From Oceanidesulfovibrio marinus (GTDB taxonomy: Bacteria; Desulfobacterota; Desulfovibrionia; Desulfovibrionales; Desulfovibrionaceae), in assembly GCF_013085545.1 (NCBI RefSeq), contig NZ_CP039543.1, forward strand, positions 1,612,001 to 1,676,000: DNA of 64,000 nucleotides, given 5' to 3'. Below are positions 25,795 to 34,572 of this stretch, one piece after another. The notes beneath the pieces are model-generated. The model saw only the letters and a list, made by a program, of their open reading frames with translations, was not told the DNA's origin and did no database searches. A program made the translations under genes and the position numbers. The first letter of the stretch is position 1. Each line of letters begins with the position of its first letter.

Positions 25795-27075
25795 ATGGAT
25801 CTGCACGAATTTTTCGCCAATGAAGTGAAGCCGGCCATGGGCTGTACCGAGCCGGTGGCTGTGGCCCTTGCCGCGGCCTACGCCGCCAGGGAGTTCGAGG
25901 GTGAGATCGAGTCCATCGACCTGGACGTCTCGCTGAACATCTACAAGAACGGCCGCGACGTGGGTATTCCCGGCGCCATGGGCCAGCGCGGCAACCGCAT
26001 CGCCGTGGTCCTGGGCGCGCTGGCCGGCGACGCGGACAAGGGTCTGCTGGTGCTGGAAGGCATTCCGGAGACCGTTGTGGAAAAGGCCAAGGCCATGGTG
26101 GACGCCGGCGTGGTCAATGTCAGCGTGCGCGACGAAGGTCCCAGCATTTACGTGGCCGTCACCCTGCGCAACGCGGACTGCGAGGTCTGCGCCGTGGTCC
26201 AGGACCGGCACGATACGCTACGGAAGGTGACCAAAAACGGCCAGGTGGTCTTTGACAAGCCGGCGACCGAGGCCAAAAGCAAGGCCGGGCTGCCACCCTA
26301 CCTGGAAGAGCTCATGACTCTCGGCATCCAAGAGCTGTGGGATCTGGCGAGCTCCATCGACAAGGATCTCGAAGGTTACATGCTCGAAGGCGTGCAGATG
26401 AACATGGGCGTAGCCAATCAGGGGCTGGAAGGCTCCTGGGGCCTGGGCGTGGGAGCCACCCTGGCGGAGCACAAGGACAACTCCGGCCTGCTGGCCACCG
26501 TGAAGAAGCTGGCAGGCGCCGCCGCGGATGTGCGCATGTCCGGCAAGTCCGCCGCAGTGATGAGCAGCGCAGGCAGCGGCAACCACGGCATCACCGCCAT
26601 CATTCCCGTGGCCGTGGTGGGCGAGGCCGTGGGCGCTCCCCAGCGCCTCATCGCCGAGTCCGTGGCCTTCAGCCATCTGGTGACCGGCTATGTGAAGACC
26701 TACACCGGCCGGCTGACCCCCATCTGCGGGTGCTCCGTGGCTGCCGGAGCAGGCGCGGCCGCCGGCATGGTGCGCGTATTGGGCGGTACCCCGGACATGG
26801 CCGAACACGCCGTGGCCTCGCTCATCTCCTCACTCATGGGCATGCTCTGCGACGGGGCCAAGGGCTCCTGCGGTCTCAAGGTCTCGGCCGCCGCCGGCGA
26901 AGCGTACGCCGCCGCGCTCATGGCCATGGACAAGCGTGGCGTGCAGCAGGACGAAGGACTGGTCTCCCCGGACATCCGCACCACGTGCCTGGCGTTGTCC
27001 AAGCTGTGCACCAAGGCGTTCTCCAACACGGACAAGGTCATCGTGGAGCTGTTGCAGCTCCGGCCCGACAGCTAG
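25795..27075 (+). CDS. CyuA/UPF0597 family, L-cysteine desulfidase-like Fe-S enzyme
   Basis: This 426-residue protein belongs to the UPF0597 (YhaM/CyuA) family, which is related to L-serine dehydratase alpha subunits and includes L-cysteine desulfidase, giving pyruvate, ammonia and sulfide. Conserved cysteines likely to hold an Fe-S cluster lie in VKPAMGCTEPVAVALA, PICGCSVAAGAG and KGSCGLKVSAA; the glycine-rich SSAGSGNHGITAIIP is also typical. The start is ATG 25795 with AAGGAGA upstream. It is the last gene of the operon; if the lyase upstream frees cysteine, this enzyme would complete its breakdown and RidA would clear the 2-aminoacrylate. Confidence 0.88.
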   Translation: MDLHEFFANEVKPAMGCTEPVAVALAAAYAAREFEGEIESIDLDVSLNIYKNGRDVGIPGAMGQRGNRIAVVLGALAGDADKGLLVLEGIPETVVEKAKAMVDAGVVNVSVRDEGPSIYVAVTLRNADCEVCAVVQDRHDTLRKVTKNGQVVFDKPATEAKSKAGLPPYLEELMTLGIQELWDLASSIDKDLEGYMLEGVQMNMGVANQGLEGSWGLGVGATLAEHKDNSGLLATVKKLAGAAADVRMSGKSAAVMSSAGSGNHGITAIIPVAVVGEAVGAPQRLIAESVAFSHLVTGYVKTYTGRLTPICGCSVAAGAGAAAGMVRVLGGTPDMAEHAVASLISSLMGMLCDGAKGSCGLKVSAAAGEAYAAALMAMDKRGVQQDEGLVSPDIRTTCLALSKLCTKAFSNTDKVIVELLQLRPDS

Positions 27076-27150
27076 AAAACACCGCTTCGAATTTCATGGC
27101 GCGGCCTGTTGATATGCCACCAACCTAGCCCTCCTGAGCGCCATGAACCA

Positions 27151-27186
27151 GCGCCCCCTTTCCATGCCATAGCGGAGAGGGGGCGC
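27151..27186. terminator. Hairpin after the cyuA-like gene
   Basis: GCGCCCCCTT (27151-27160) pairs with AGGGGGCGC (27178-27186) around a 17-base loop. It sits between convergent genes and has only a weak T-run, so it could end transcription from either side. Confidence 0.45.
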
Positions 27187-27290
27187 TTCAAGTACGCAGC
27201 ATGCCGCACCGGAGCTGCCACGGCTCCGGCATCGCGCAATTGCATCAAGATATTTTGCAGGATGCCCGGAGGGCGTCGTACTGCCGGCTC

Positions 27291-27947
27291 CTACCCTGCC
27301 TTCTGCCCGTCCCCCTGGTCCTGCTTCTCCCGCTTCAGCCACCAGGAGACCACGGTCTTCGCATGGGCCAGAGCGTTTTTCAGCCTGGGGGTGAAGGTGA
27401 TGCGCAGCCGCTCGCCCGCGCACTCCAGAGCGTGGATCTCCATGGAGTCCATAATCGCGTCCAGGCGGGAGTCTTCGCCGTCCAGCTCCACGCGGACCCG
27501 ACCGTCCCTGTCCACCACGCCAAGCTTCTCGTTGAGGAACGATTCGCCGAAAAGCGTGTTGAAGGTGCGCGTCACGGCCATCTGCAGCGCGTTCATCACC
27601 TTGCCGTCCATGGTCACGTCCTGCCGGGCGATCCTGAAGAGGAGCACGTGCTCGTCGTCGGTCCAGACAACGCCGTCCGGCACGAGGTCCACATCGAAAG
27701 CGCCGCCGCCCCGGGCCGGAAAGCGGCCTGTAACGTGGATGAGACTGTCCTTGAGCCGGACTCGGAGGTCTTCCACGCCCTTGTCGGTCATGACCGAGGC
27801 GATGCGGGAGTCGAGCCGCGACAGCTCGCGGTTGCCAATGCCGATGGTGTGCGGTCCGGCGCAGAAGTCCGCAATGGCGTCCTTGCCTTTCAGGGCCTCC
27901 CGGCCCAGGGCTTCGGCTTTTTTCAGAAGATGCTGCAGTGTGCTCAT
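27291..27947 (-). CDS. Conserved-looking hypothetical protein, function unknown
   Basis: I do not recognise this 218-residue protein. It opens with a lysine-rich helix (MSTLQHLLKKAEALGREALKG). The middle alternates short hydrophobic and charged strands (GGGAFDVDLVPDGVVWTDDE), as in a soluble beta-rich domain. It ends with a basic, tryptophan-containing tail. No signal peptide, membrane segment or cysteine cluster is evident. ATG 27947 is chosen because sequence upstream of it in frame looks non-coding. It converges on the cyuA operon. Confidence 0.6.
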   Translation of the reverse strand: MSTLQHLLKKAEALGREALKGKDAIADFCAGPHTIGIGNRELSRLDSRIASVMTDKGVEDLRVRLKDSLIHVTGRFPARGGGAFDVDLVPDGVVWTDDEHVLLFRIARQDVTMDGKVMNALQMAVTRTFNTLFGESFLNEKLGVVDRDGRVRVELDGEDSRLDAIMDSMEIHALECAGERLRITFTPRLKNALAHAKTVVSWWLKREKQDQGDGQKAG

Positions 27948-28213
27948 ACCATGCTGTTCCGCGTCGATGCGATAAGCCGGAGCGTGAAGGCGCAGCACGG
28001 CCACGCCCATGCGGCAAGGACTCGTTCCATGATAATCACCCCACAGGTTCGGGGCAAGGGAGGAGGCAACCATGGGCGGCATCTATCCAGGCATTAATGG
28101 ACCGGTAGCCGACAGGGCGTCTCAGGATCGTGCGGAAATGACAACGGCGGGTCGGCAGTGCGGAGCGCGGTTCGCGCCCGACCTGGACGGCGTGAAGGGG
28201 CCGTTGCCGGCAA

Positions 28214-28810
28214 CTAGTCCAGGACCCCCAGCTTGTCGCGGCAGTGTTCCAGGTAGCCGAGAACCTTCTGGTTTCTGCGAATAAAGTGCGGGGCGAAGCC
28301 GGAGAGCGTGATGTAGGCGCCAAAGTTCTCCCACGCGCCGTTGCTCTTGATCTCCTTGAACATGTACTTCTCCTGGTCGCTCCAGGTCTCGTCGTCCTTA
28401 AGTACCGTGGGCATCTTGAGACTGCCTTTTGCAAACAGCAGCCAGATATCGGCAATGCTGCTCTCCAGTCTTGGAAAGCCAAACGCCTTCTCTTCCGCCA
28501 TTTTCACGTAGCTTCCCAGGACAAACCAGACCAATCGCCTTTGATTGATGTCGTAATTCGGTCCGGGAACGTTCTCCAGGCTTTTCAGGAGATAGAGGAT
28601 GAAGTCCTTGTACGTCAGGAAGAACCCATACTTCTCTTTATAAATCTCAAAGTATGAGTCCACCAGCTTGTAGGCGATCAGCTCCATCATCCACGCACGC
28701 TGCGACTGCTTTTGCAGGCACTGTGCAAGGATGGTGACCAGATCGTGGTCATCGAGATCAAGCAGAACACTCAAAGGGTGCCCTGCTTTCCCTTTTCCAC
28801 TAGAAGACAT
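28214..28810 (-). CDS. Hypothetical soluble protein, function unknown
   Basis: I do not recognise this 198-residue, mostly helical and charged protein (CLQKQSQRAWMMELIAYKLVDSYF, aromatic-rich IYKEKYGFFLTYKDFILYLL). There is no signal peptide. ATG 28810 follows AGGGGGG by 8 bases; ATG 28816 is an alternative. The coding sequence is slightly less GC-rich than its neighbours. It lies on the same strand as the preceding unknown gene, 266 bases from it, without an obvious shared function. Confidence 0.6.
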   Translation of the reverse strand: MSSSGKGKAGHPLSVLLDLDDHDLVTILAQCLQKQSQRAWMMELIAYKLVDSYFEIYKEKYGFFLTYKDFILYLLKSLENVPGPNYDINQRRLVWFVLGSYVKMAEEKAFGFPRLESSIADIWLLFAKGSLKMPTVLKDDETWSDQEKYMFKEIKSNGAWENFGAYITLSGFAPHFIRRNQKVLGYLEHCRDKLGVLD

Positions 28811-29162
28811 GTCCATATCCCCCCTGGATGGAACCAATGCCCTCGAATGCGGCTGGAATTGGACGAAACCACTGCGGAGCGGCGTTCCCCCGAATACCGA
28901 CTCGATTGTGCCACACTATAGTCATATCAGCTAACAATAACAAGACATTCGTCCAGTCCGGCCAAAGCGCCGCTGTCACTGACTTAGATCCGGCAACGCA
29001 GCGGAGCCTACGGGAACGTATCGATGTGGCCAATACGCAGGATGCTTCGGCATGGAGATGCATGCGCCTTGGCACCGGAGGCTCAAAAACTAACTCCCGG
29101 CGATCAGGATGAACAGAGGGATAACTGCGATCCGAGTGGGGTCGTCAGGAAACAGGAAGGGC
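28811..29162. other. 352-base intergenic region
   Basis: It lies between the end of the aldolase-ended operon and the start of the hypothetical gene, both on the minus strand. It should contain the terminator of the first and the promoter of the second. No strong hairpin with a T-run or coding frame was seen. Confidence 0.35.
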
Positions 29163-29927
29163 TCAGCGCAGGGCGTAGGAACGCATCAGCTCGCTCACGG
29201 TCCTGCGTACGGCGTCGTACATCGGGTCGAGGCCGTTGGGGAAGGATTCGGCGGCTTGCGACGGGGTCTGGCGCACGCCTTCTGCCAGGGCGCGGTCCAG
29301 CTCGGAGTGGGCGTTGATCTTGGCTACGCCGACACGGATGGCGGCGGTCCGCTGGTCCGGGGTGAGCTTGCTGGCCCCGTGCAGCACCAGACCGGCGCCA
29401 AGGCCGGCCAGCGCCTCGATGATTCCGGCGTGAAACGGCCAGTGCGCCGGCACGGACACTGCGAGCCAGTCCACGCCGGTGCGGGCCACGAAGTCCCGCG
29501 CCTCGTCCAGGGAGAAGACGCCGAGCGGGCCGATCTCCCCTTCTATCTCCACGCCGTGGGCATGGGCCGCCTGCACGCATTCACGTGTTCTGGTGATGTT
29601 CGATTCCAGATCCAGGGCCGAGCCGTCGAACATGACAGAGGTGCAGCCGGCGTCCAGGGCGGCCAGCACCTCGCCCAGGGACCGGCCATGATTGAGATGC
29701 ACCGCCACGGGCATGGCTGTCTTGCCCGCGGCGGTGCAACATGTGGAGGACAACGTCTGGAAATCCACATCAGGCGTGTAGCCGATGCAGAGGGCGGCCG
29801 GGAGTCCGGTCTCCTGGGCGGCGGCGATGATCGCCTCCACACAGCCCCGGTCCCGTGCGGCAAAGCAGCCGAAAGCTTTGCCGGAACCGACGGCGGCCCG
29901 GAGATCGGACAACCCGGCCTGGGTCAT
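29163..29927 (-). CDS. Class II fructose-bisphosphate aldolase family protein (GatY/KbaY-like)
   Basis: This 254-residue barrel protein is of the zinc aldolase family. It has the VHLNHG metal motif (H77 and H80), TSVMFDGSALDLESN, EGEIG, and a later LHGASKL histidine. In typical class II aldolases the first motif reads H-x-D-H, with the Asp as catalytic acid; here it is Asn79, so chemistry may differ. It is the last gene of the larA-like/suyAB-like/TTT operon and is coupled to tctB (one-base overlap). It may cleave a product of the dehydratase or lyase upstream. Substrate unknown. Confidence 0.8.
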   Translation of the reverse strand: MTQAGLSDLRAAVGSGKAFGCFAARDRGCVEAIIAAAQETGLPAALCIGYTPDVDFQTLSSTCCTAAGKTAMPVAVHLNHGRSLGEVLAALDAGCTSVMFDGSALDLESNITRTRECVQAAHAHGVEIEGEIGPLGVFSLDEARDFVARTGVDWLAVSVPAHWPFHAGIIEALAGLGAGLVLHGASKLTPDQRTAAIRVGVAKINAHSELDRALAEGVRQTPSQAAESFPNGLDPMYDAVRRTVSELMRSYALR

Positions 29928-30379
29928 CAGCTTGCCTCGAAGAAGGAGCCGGACGGCAGCGGCACCATGAGGAACTCTTTGAAGATGAAGTAGAACATCG
30001 TTACCACGACAACAGCCAAACCGGCGCTCACCAGGATGTTGCGCGTCGTCAGTCCTTCCTCACCCAGATACAGCGTCATAACGGTGAAGAAGAGGAAGCT
30101 GGACGGCAGGAACCCGAGAAACGGCATGATGGCCAGGTAGATAATGAGAATGACCAGGCCCACGACGACGTTGTTCCGCTCCGTGACGGAGGTGAAGAAC
30201 TCGACCCGTTCCGGCTTGATGAAGCCCTTGATCAGCTCCAGCACGGCCAGGGCCACGAACACCGTCAGGCAGTAGTTGACGAAGATGCCGCCCAGTTTGC
30301 TGAGGTCACGAGTGGCGAAGAAGATGACCGCCGCGATGACCAGCGACGCACTGCCGATGAGAATGTCGGAGTTAAGCAT
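29927..30379 (-). CDS. tctB: TTT transporter small membrane subunit (TctB), operon 2
   Basis: This 150-residue four-helix membrane protein (SASLVIAAVIFFATRDLSKLGG, VGLVILIIYLAIMPFLGFLPSSF, YFIFKEFLMVPLPSG) is of the TctB type. It overlaps tctA by 8 bases upstream and the aldolase by one base downstream, so all are translated together. Here tctB follows tctA, the reverse of the order in the other TTT operon. Confidence 0.85.
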   Translation of the reverse strand: MLNSDILIGSASLVIAAVIFFATRDLSKLGGIFVNYCLTVFVALAVLELIKGFIKPERVEFFTSVTERNNVVVGLVILIIYLAIMPFLGFLPSSFLFFTVMTLYLGEEGLTTRNILVSAGLAVVVVTMFYFIFKEFLMVPLPSGSFFEAS

Positions 30380-31922
30380 TCTTCACACCCTCCTCGATAT
30401 TGCAGGCGCAGCCTTCCCGCCGCTGTTTCCTTTTGTGTTTCCACGATGCGTAAATGGGCCACAGGGCGGAGAGCAGCGAGAGCGTGATAAGCACGATGCT
30501 GATGGGCCGGAAGACCATATAATGCACCACGCTGCCGGTCGCGTGACCTGCGAGCATGGACTGGACGAGCCCTTCCTCGACGAACGGTCCCAGGATCAGT
30601 CCCAGGACAATGGGCGCGGGGTGGAACTTCAGCTTGTTGGAGATGAAGCCGACCACGCCGAAGATCAGCATGATCCAGACGTCCAGCATGTTGTTGCGGA
30701 TGGCGTAGGAGCCAAGCACCGTCATGAAGATGATGACCGGAGCGAGGAACCTGGAGGGAATGTTGATGATCCGCGAGAATACGAAGGAGCCGAAGCAGCC
30801 GATGATGGTGACAAAGAACGCCGCCACGAGCAGGGCCATCATGAAGGCGTAGACAACCTGGCCGTGCACGGTGAAGAGCTCGCCGCCGGGGCGCATGCCG
30901 TGGAGCATGAGCGCGCCGAGGATAACCGCGGCCGGGGGAGAGCCGGGGATGCCCAGGGTGAGCAGCGGAACCAGCGAGCCGGGAGCCATGGCGCTGTTGG
31001 CAGCCTCACTGGCCGCCACGCCCTTGATGGTTCCCTTACCAAATTCTTCAGGGTTCTTGTCCCATCGACATGCTTCGTTGTAGGATACCATACTGGCGAT
31101 GTTGCCGCCTGCGCCAGGAGCAAAGCCGACCACGGTGCCGATGAACGCCGAACGGAACATGAGCACAGGCTTCTTGAACAGAGAACTCATGACCTCCCAG
31201 ACAACGGAGAGCTCCGGCTTGGCGTTTTCAGACGAGTACTTGGCCTGGCGCTTGCCGATGACGCTGCCCAGGATCTCGGGCAGGCAGAAGAAGCCGATGA
31301 GCGCGACGATGAGCTCGATGCCGGCCTGCATTTCAGGATGACCGAAGGTGAGCCGCACGTCGCCGCCGATGGGCGCCATGCCGATGGTGGACAGCAGAAG
31401 ACCCAGCGCGCCGGCCAGGAACCCTTTGAGCACGGAGCCCGTGGACAGGGTGGCGATGATGGTCAGGCCGAAGACGCCGAGCCAGAAATATTCGGGGGGA
31501 CCGAACTTGAGGGATGCGGCGGCAAGGGGGGGCGCCGCAGTAAGCAGCACGATGTTTGCAACAAGGCTGCCGAAAGACGAGGCGACCGCGGCGGCCACCA
31601 GCCCGTGCTGGGCCATGCCTTTCTGAGAAAGCGGGAACCCGTCAAAGCTGGTGGCGATAGCCGCCGGGGTTCCAGGTGTGTTGATAAGAATCGCGGGTAC
31701 CGCGTCGCCATACATTGCACCGACATAGATGCCTGCGAGCATGATGAGGCCTGCGGTCGGAGCCATCGTGAAAGTAAACGGCACCAGTAGCGCGAGTCCC
31801 ATCGTCGCAGTCAAGCCGGGCAGGGCGCCGAAAACGATGCCCGCGAACACACCGATAAAGAGGAAGAGCAAATTAGCCGGAACGAACACGTGTTCCAGGC
31901 CTGCGACGGCAAGATCGAACAT
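30372..31922 (-). CDS. tctA: TTT transporter large permease (TctA), operon 2
   Basis: This 516-residue permease has the TctA pattern GIVFGALPGLTATMGLALLVPF, YVGAMYGDAVPAILINTPGTPAA, AASEAANSAMAPGSLVPLLTLGIPGSPPAAV and LGLILGPFVEEGL. It transports the ligand of the TctC encoded just upstream. It is clearly a different paralog from the one at 21397-22944, consistent with a different substrate. Confidence 0.93.
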   Translation of the reverse strand: MFDLAVAGLEHVFVPANLLFLFIGVFAGIVFGALPGLTATMGLALLVPFTFTMAPTAGLIMLAGIYVGAMYGDAVPAILINTPGTPAAIATSFDGFPLSQKGMAQHGLVAAAVASSFGSLVANIVLLTAAPPLAAASLKFGPPEYFWLGVFGLTIIATLSTGSVLKGFLAGALGLLLSTIGMAPIGGDVRLTFGHPEMQAGIELIVALIGFFCLPEILGSVIGKRQAKYSSENAKPELSVVWEVMSSLFKKPVLMFRSAFIGTVVGFAPGAGGNIASMVSYNEACRWDKNPEEFGKGTIKGVAASEAANSAMAPGSLVPLLTLGIPGSPPAAVILGALMLHGMRPGGELFTVHGQVVYAFMMALLVAAFFVTIIGCFGSFVFSRIINIPSRFLAPVIIFMTVLGSYAIRNNMLDVWIMLIFGVVGFISNKLKFHPAPIVLGLILGPFVEEGLVQSMLAGHATGSVVHYMVFRPISIVLITLSLLSALWPIYASWKHKRKQRREGCACNIEEGVKNA

Positions 31923-31961
31923 TAGACCTCCCGGAAGTGAATCTCACTTTCCATGCAGATA

Positions 31962-32003
31962 TCCGGCAGGAGGGGCCATCCACCAGGACGGCCCCCTGCC
32001 GGA
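31962..32003 (-). terminator. Hairpin between tctC and tctA, operon 2
   Basis: TCCGGCAGGAGGGGCC (31962-31977) pairs, with small bulges, with GGCCCCCTGCCGGA (31990-32003). There is no T-run on the coding (minus) side. It occupies the same place, after a binding-protein gene, as the hairpins of the other three importers. Confidence 0.6.
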
Positions 32004-32018
32004 CTTTTATCGGGTACT

Positions 32019-32969
32019 CTACTTCTTGAACTTCTCCACAACAGGCTTCCAGTCTTCAACCTTCTGCTGGATGTACTCAGCGGCTTGCTGCGCATCCAAG
32101 GCCATGGGGACAAAGCCGTCCCGGAGCATTTGCTCCTGCACCTTGGGATCATTGGCGATCTTCAGGAAAGCGTCCTGGAGCACCTTGATCTTCTCATCCG
32201 GGGTTCCGGGAGGGGCACCGGCGCCACGGTCAATGGAAGCGTAGAGGTTGTAGCCCAGCGACTCAAAGGTGGGGACATCGGGCATGGGAGCGAAAGGCTC
32301 CTTGGTGCCGAAGGCCAGTACACGGAGCTTGTCCGCGTGCTGATACAGGTCGTTGGAGTTACCCCACAGAGCCTGAACGTGGCCGCCCAGGAACGCGGCC
32401 ACTGCGGGCGCGGCGCCCTTGTAGGGAACGTACGTGGTCTCGATGCCGGCCTTTTCCTGCAGCTGCAGGTTGGCGATGTGGTGACCGGACCAGGTGCCGG
32501 AGCCGCCCGTAACCACGGCGCCGGGGTTGGCTTTGGCGTACTGGATCAGGTCATCCAGAGTCTTGAACTGCGAATCCTTGAGTACGGCGAGCCCGATCGG
32601 AGTGGTCTGGAAGAAAGCGATGGGCTTGATCTGGGAGGTCTCGAATCCCGCGTTGCCGCGCGCCAGAGGCTGGAGCACGATGTGCGGCACGTTGATACCG
32701 GCGATGGTGTAACCGTCCGGCTTGGAGCGGGTGAGCTCCGCCCAACCAACGGAACCGCCGCCGCCCGGCTTGTACTGAATGATGACGCTGGTGCCGAGAA
32801 TGTCTTCCAACATCGGCTGCTGACGGCGCGCCTCGAGGTCGGACTGACCACCCGGGTTAAAGGGAATCGTGTAGGTGATAGGTTCGGAAGGATAATCCTC
32901 AGCATGAGCAATGAGGCCCAGACCGAGCACCAGTGAGAATGCCAAGGCCATGACTATGAGTTTTTTCAT
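32019..32969 (-). CDS. tctC: TTT transporter binding protein (TctC/Bug family), operon 2
   Basis: This 316-residue periplasmic protein has the signal peptide MKKLIVMALAFSLVLGLGLI (cleavage after AHA). The Bug pattern is YPSEPITYTIPFNPGGQSDL, then YKPGGGGSVGWAELTRSKPDGYT. The start 32969 follows an AGGAGAG site. The acidic residue common at the ligand loop of amino-acid-type Bug proteins cannot be judged by eye. Its operon suggests sulfolactate or an aldonate as ligand. Confidence 0.92.
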   Translation of the reverse strand: MKKLIVMALAFSLVLGLGLIAHAEDYPSEPITYTIPFNPGGQSDLEARRQQPMLEDILGTSVIIQYKPGGGGSVGWAELTRSKPDGYTIAGINVPHIVLQPLARGNAGFETSQIKPIAFFQTTPIGLAVLKDSQFKTLDDLIQYAKANPGAVVTGGSGTWSGHHIANLQLQEKAGIETTYVPYKGAAPAVAAFLGGHVQALWGNSNDLYQHADKLRVLAFGTKEPFAPMPDVPTFESLGYNLYASIDRGAGAPPGTPDEKIKVLQDAFLKIANDPKVQEQMLRDGFVPMALDAQQAAEYIQQKVEDWKPVVEKFKK

Positions 32970-33082
32970 GGTCCACTCTCTCCTATGGGCTAGGGTTTGA
33001 TGCAATCCGCCATACTTCCCAATAAAGCAGGCAGTTCCTCCGGCGAATGACTGCTGGAGGAACTGCACTTACTACTAAACTT

Positions 33083-34246
33083 TTAAGCGCTCCGGTAGAG
33101 CTTGGTCATAATGAACTCCCGATGTTTCAGAGCTTCCTGCGCAGTCATACGGCCGTTGCAGGTACGACGGAGCATATCGAGAAGATTGTCGCCGGATTCC
33201 TCCAGGGTCATCTCGCCGCGGAGGATGGCGGAGCAGTCGTAGTCGATGTGCTCGCTCATGTCTGAAGCAGTGTTCGGGTTGGCTGTCAGCTTGATCACCG
33301 GCTCGATGGGGTTGCCGATGATGTTGCCCTGCCCCGTGGGGAAGAAATGGGCCACGAAGCCGGCAGCTGCGCACAAAGTGACCATCTCGGCCGCAGCGGA
33401 CGACGAGTCCATGAACCAGAGGCCGGGGCCGGTGGGAGCCTCGGCAGGTTCCAATACGCCGACGTACCTGGCTTTCTTGCCGATCTTCTGCAAGTTGCCG
33501 AACGCCTTTTCCTCAATGGTGGTCAGGCCGCCCTTGATGTTGCCCTTGGTGGGCTGGGAGCCGGACAGGTCGTCAGTTTTGTACTCGTTGATGAAATCGT
33601 TGTACGCCTTCCAGGTTTGATAGAACTTCTCGCCGATCTCGGGGGTGGCGGCGCGCTCCTTGGCCACCATCTCTGCGCCGGTGATCTCGCTGGTCTCGCC
33701 GAAGCAGCAGGTCGCGCCGGCTTCCACCAGTTTGTCGATGGCGGCGCCCACGGTGGGGTTGGAGGCAAGACCGGAGGTGGTGTCGGACTCGCCACACTTC
33801 ACGCTGACCCAGACCTCGGACAGGTCCACGTCCTCGGTCTGCAGCTCGGAGGCCCACTGTGCGTACTCTTTGGCCTTCTTGGAGGCTTCCATGATGGTCT
33901 TGTGGTCGCCATTGCGCTCGATGGAGAAGCCGGTCACGGGCTTGCCGGTCTCGGCGATGCCGTCCACGATGATAGAGGTCCACTCCGGCTCGATACCGAT
34001 GACAACGACGGCGGCGACGTTGGGATTGGAGCCTATGCCGATGAGAGTCCGGAAAAGAAGCATGAGGTCTTCGCCGAACTGCAGACGACCATACGCATGG
34101 GGGAGCGCGATGGTGCCGTGGATATTGTTGGCCACGGCCTCGCTGGCTGCGTTGGAAAGGTCGTCCAGGGGCAGAATCGCAACATGGTTGCGGATGCCCA
34201 CCCGTCCATTCTCGCGTCTGTATCCTTTTACTTTTCCAAGACCCAT
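33083..34246 (-). CDS. UxaA/GarD-family large subunit, best match (2R)-sulfolactate sulfo-lyase beta (SuyB)-like
   Basis: This 387-residue protein begins [20 protein letters not shown], the family's NGRxGVRN motif, and contains [19 protein letters not shown] and [17 protein letters not shown]. The family holds altronate and galactarate dehydratases and SuyB, which with SuyA splits (2R)-sulfolactate to pyruvate and sulfite. E. coli UxaA is one chain with several conserved cysteines; here the SAF part is separate and those cysteine positions near HAYGRLQFG and VIGIEPEW are replaced, which favours SuyB. An aldonate dehydratase remains possible. Upstream, the small subunit ends 4 bases before this start. 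Confidence 0.75.
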   Translation of the reverse strand: MGLGKVKGYRRENGRVGIRNHVAILPLDDLSNAASEAVANNIHGTIALPHAYGRLQFGEDLMLLFRTLIGIGSNPNVAAVVVIGIEPEWTSIIVDGIAETGKPVTGFSIERNGDHKTIMEASKKAKEYAQWASELQTEDVDLSEVWVSVKCGESDTTSGLASNPTVGAAIDKLVEAGATCCFGETSEITGAEMVAKERAATPEIGEKFYQTWKAYNDFINEYKTDDLSGSQPTKGNIKGGLTTIEEKAFGNLQKIGKKARYVGVLEPAEAPTGPGLWFMDSSSAAAEMVTLCAAAGFVAHFFPTGQGNIIGNPIEPVIKLTANPNTASDMSEHIDYDCSAILRGEMTLEESGDNLLDMLRRTCNGRMTAQEALKHREFIMTKLYRSA

Positions 34247-34250
34247 AGTC

Positions 34251-34529
34251 TTACCACCTCTTGGTCTTGAGATTCTGGGTGTGCACGTGGTCGCCCTTCT
34301 TGATGGAGGATACGACCCGGCCGATGTCGTGGCCGTACTTGATCACGGCATCGTCCGCATTGTGGTCGACCATTGCAATCTTATGACCAAGTGGAATGTC
34401 GTCGTTGGCCTGCACCTCGGTCGGTTGCTGGGTGTCCATGTACAGGCCCTTGACGCTCTCGCCAGCCTTGATGTCCACCGTGGCCACGCCAACAGAATCG
34501 GCTTTCTCGTGAACGAGAAATTGAATCAT
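34251..34529 (-). CDS. SAF-domain small subunit (SuyA-like / UxaA N-terminal domain)
   Basis: This 92-residue SAF domain corresponds to the N-terminal domain of altronate dehydratase and to SuyA. Hallmarks are [30 protein letters not shown] and the end [17 protein letters not shown] precedes ATG 34529. It pairs with the large subunit encoded next. The separate-subunit layout is that of (2R)-sulfolactate sulfo-lyase, with split sugar-acid dehydratases as the alternative. Confidence 0.75.
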   Translation of the reverse strand: MIQFLVHEKADSVGVATVDIKAGESVKGLYMDTQQPTEVQANDDIPLGHKIAMVDHNADDAVIKYGHDIGRVVSSIKKGDHVHTQNLKTKRW

Positions 34530-34572
34530 CCTGACCTCCGTTTGAGTAATTCTTAAGGCCCTCGTGTTACGA

